Positions 62,021 to 64,000 of a stretch of 64,000 bases of DNA are shown here, in pieces (positions within the stretch are counted from its first letter, which is position 1; each line of letters begins with the position of its first letter). This stretch comes from Fagopyrum homotropicum. Its lineage: Eukaryota > Streptophyta > Magnoliopsida > Caryophyllales > Polygonaceae. The notes under the pieces were generated by a model, which did not search any database, had not been told where the DNA came from, and saw only the letters and a list, made by a program, of their open reading frames with translations. The stretch is taken from the NCBI GenBank assembly GCA_033239125.1, contig BSWB01000001.1, forward strand, positions 162,277,481 through 162,341,480, written 5' to 3'. A program made the translations under genes and the position numbers.

Positions 62021-62460
62021 CGTCGTTTAAAGCGGAAACTTCTGTGCTATCATTGATTTGTTACGCTCCACCGTCGGTCGTTCACATTTCACATGTCAAT
62101 TCTGTTGGGTAAATTGCAATTAATACCTCAAACCTTGGTTCTAATTACTAAAATATCACAAACTTTCAAATTTGCTTAACATACCACCAACCAACTGTGG
62201 GTTTTGTTGCTAATACTAGCAATAGTATTGTTGTATATTAGATTTGTTATCATTAGTGATATTGTTCTCATCTTTAGATAGGGATGTGTTTGTTTGATAG
62301 AGGAAATATAGATTATTTTGCCGAAAAAGAAACTGTTATTTTAACACGATCTTAAAAATAGATATGGAATAATGAAATTCACACAGAACACACATTGCAG
62401 AAAAAATACAATACAGCAGCATGCTTCCATTTTACGTTGTTCTTAACACCGAAAGACAAC

Positions 62461-64000
62461 TCAATTAGATGAAGCATTTGAGATCATTTCGTGTCGGCCT
62501 CCGGACATTCTCTCAGCTTGTTCGCCCCTTTCACCTGCAAAACGAGACTCGAGTATCAGTCTAGTATTACAAGGAACCCAAACATAAAATGACAGTCTTT
62601 AACTCTATGGGCAAAGTTCGAGTACCAGTTCGAACTCTAATGACATCAGCTACTGGAATCACTGCACACACACACAATGACAAACTCATCAGAACAAATT
62701 TAGTTCTAAGAAGATTTGGACAAGGGCATTGGAGTCATTTTTCAAAATTCTCAATTTCTCAAATCACACATATGTTTTATTGTGCTTTTGTTGAGAGGTC
62801 TGTCAAAGTCCGATACAACGGACCAGTAGAGCGGGGGTCGTGTGCATACGAGCGCACGTCCGCATTAGGCCCAAGCCCAGCAGATAAACCGGAAAACCAA
62901 TTGGCAATAAGAGGAGTAGCTCACCGAGCTTATATACTAGGCTCGGAGTGTCCCAACTTTCAGTGAGGATATAGACCAAGTTGAAAGTTGGAATTTATAT
63001 CTCCGAAAGTGAATTCAATGTGGACCCATTGTGAGGTCCACACCTAGTGACATCGTGTTTTTAAATTCAGGTATTACATATAGCAATGTTGAACGAGGGG
63101 ACTCGAATAACAACAATGCACACACATCAGACATAGGAAACGGAATCATAATGGCTAAAGAGAATGGTATTCAAGTGAGAGTGGGATGCTATGTCGTGAT
63201 TCAAGCATTAGCTCCTATGATCAGTCCTTCTACATCCAAGCACAAACCTTATATACGAAACACAAATCTTACCGAAAATTTTCCCATCACCAATTTCACC
63301 AGTCCTTGCTTCTGTTATGATTGTGTCAATGACTGTTTCAACCTACATATAAAAAGCTTTCAGCACACAAATTTTATCCAAAGAATATAATATTAGATGA
63401 AGATTAAAAGAAGTATGATCTTGTTCTGATTGCTAATTACCTGATCTTTGCTGACCACAATTTCCATTTTAATCTTAGTTACAAACTTGTCCTCGGAAAA
63501 TTCTGATCCTGTGAAGCATTAACGAAAATCTAACTATTGTACAGAAACAAAAAATTATAGAATCTACTTTGCATGTTGTCAAAATGAAGTAGACAAGGTG
63601 AACGGTGTATACTAACCAGCATGCCTCTCTGCGACACCTCCTTGTGCTCCAAAACCTCGAACATCAGAAACAGTAACACCACGAATGCCATTTTTTAGAA
63701 GAGCCTAAATCAGCATGTAAAAACAAGATCATATGGAAAAGGATTGCAGTAAACTTGATTTCTGGATGTATAGCTTCAATTACAAAACAGTAAAACACAG
63801 ACCGAAGGTCCAAAAGAACATAAGAGAAAACCTTAATAGATGATTTCATGTGTTTGGCTAGACACCCATCATATACCACCACCGGGTATTACAAACCCAT
63901 GCTACAAAGGAATCCAACTCCCGAGCATTTCAAGAATCAGGTTCAAAATTCCAAAGCCGCAAAGCAAACACGAAATCAATATTCCGTGTTTCCCAATCAA
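62461..64000 (-). CDS. GLB1: Plastid PII nitrogen-regulatory protein (GLB1), C-terminal exons
   Basis: Minus-strand exons visible: 63704-63617, 63508-63441, 63342-63273, 62661-62626 and 62534-62461. In-frame joining gives ALLKNGIRGVTVSDVRGFGAQGGVAERHAGSEF, SEDKFVTKIKMEIVVSKDQ, VETVIDTIITEARTGEIGDGKIF, VIPVADVIRVRTG and ERGEQAERMSGGRHEMISNASSN. These are the T loop (GFGAQGG..), B-loop TGEIGDGKIF and C-loop RTGERGEQAE with the plant glutamine-binding extension. PII senses ATP/ADP, 2-oxoglutarate and glutamine in plastids and activates N-acetylglutamate kinase for arginine synthesis. The transit peptide and the YKVEAILRPWR exon are not found and must lie beyond 64000, so the gene is partial. Intron 4 contains a TRIM-like LTR. 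Confidence 0.94.
62804..62957 (-). mobile_element. TRIM-like solo LTR in a PII intron
   Basis: On the plus strand, TGTCAAAGTCCGATAC.. AGCGGGGGTCGTGTGCATAC.. CCAATTGGCAATAAGAGGAG.. CTTATATACTAGGCTCGGAG reproduces the LTRs at 14366 and 16867. A short remnant of the internal region (GAGGATATAGACCAAGTTG) follows. Confidence 0.72.

Overview
This window is nuclear DNA of a flowering plant, most likely a eudicot. The genes have GT-AG introns, the intergenic DNA is AT-rich, and there are plant-specific families: cellulose synthase-like G, gibberellin 2-oxidase, a P-class pentatricopeptide protein and plant PII. The intergenic DNA is crowded with LINEs, LTR elements, a TRIM-like element and MITEs. The species cannot be named from sequence alone.

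Layout. 1-2.9 kb: remnant of a receptor-kinase exon broken by a LINE tail, then two MITEs. 2.9-10.7 kb and 17.8-23.2 kb: a direct tandem duplication of a CslG glycosyltransferase gene. Copy 2 is open throughout; copy 1 has a TGG-to-TAG stop before its QxxRW motif. Between them (10.7-17.8 kb) lie a minisatellite at the duplication edge, an orphan PsbP-domain exon, a LINE 3' fragment and a nest of LTR elements. A 2.2 kb TG..CA element with a CCCGG target duplication sits inside an LTR of a tandem TRIM-like array. 23.3-26.1 kb, minus strand: a NRAMP metal transporter. Its C-terminal half is open, but its N-terminal half carries single-base frameshifts and lacks one expected segment. 29.1 and 32.6 kb: an intact small tail-anchored protein gene and a pseudogene copy of it, separated by a truncated Copia element. 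34.5-52.9 kb: LINE remnants, MITEs and microsatellites, with no intact host gene recognised. 53-55.5 kb: gibberellin 2-oxidase. 57.8-59.3 kb: PPR gene. 60.1-62 kb, minus strand: ARF GTPase. 62.5-64 kb, minus strand: PII signalling protein, running off the right edge.

The intact genes are not an operon-like set and belong to unrelated pathways: CslG glycosyl transfer at endomembranes, gibberellin inactivation, organellar RNA processing, vesicle traffic, and plastid carbon/nitrogen sensing. What links the left half is genome dynamics. The duplicated CslG units act as empty-site controls for one another, so several insertions can be read directly. All exon models are by eye from splice sites and family conservation; no alignment or database search was run.
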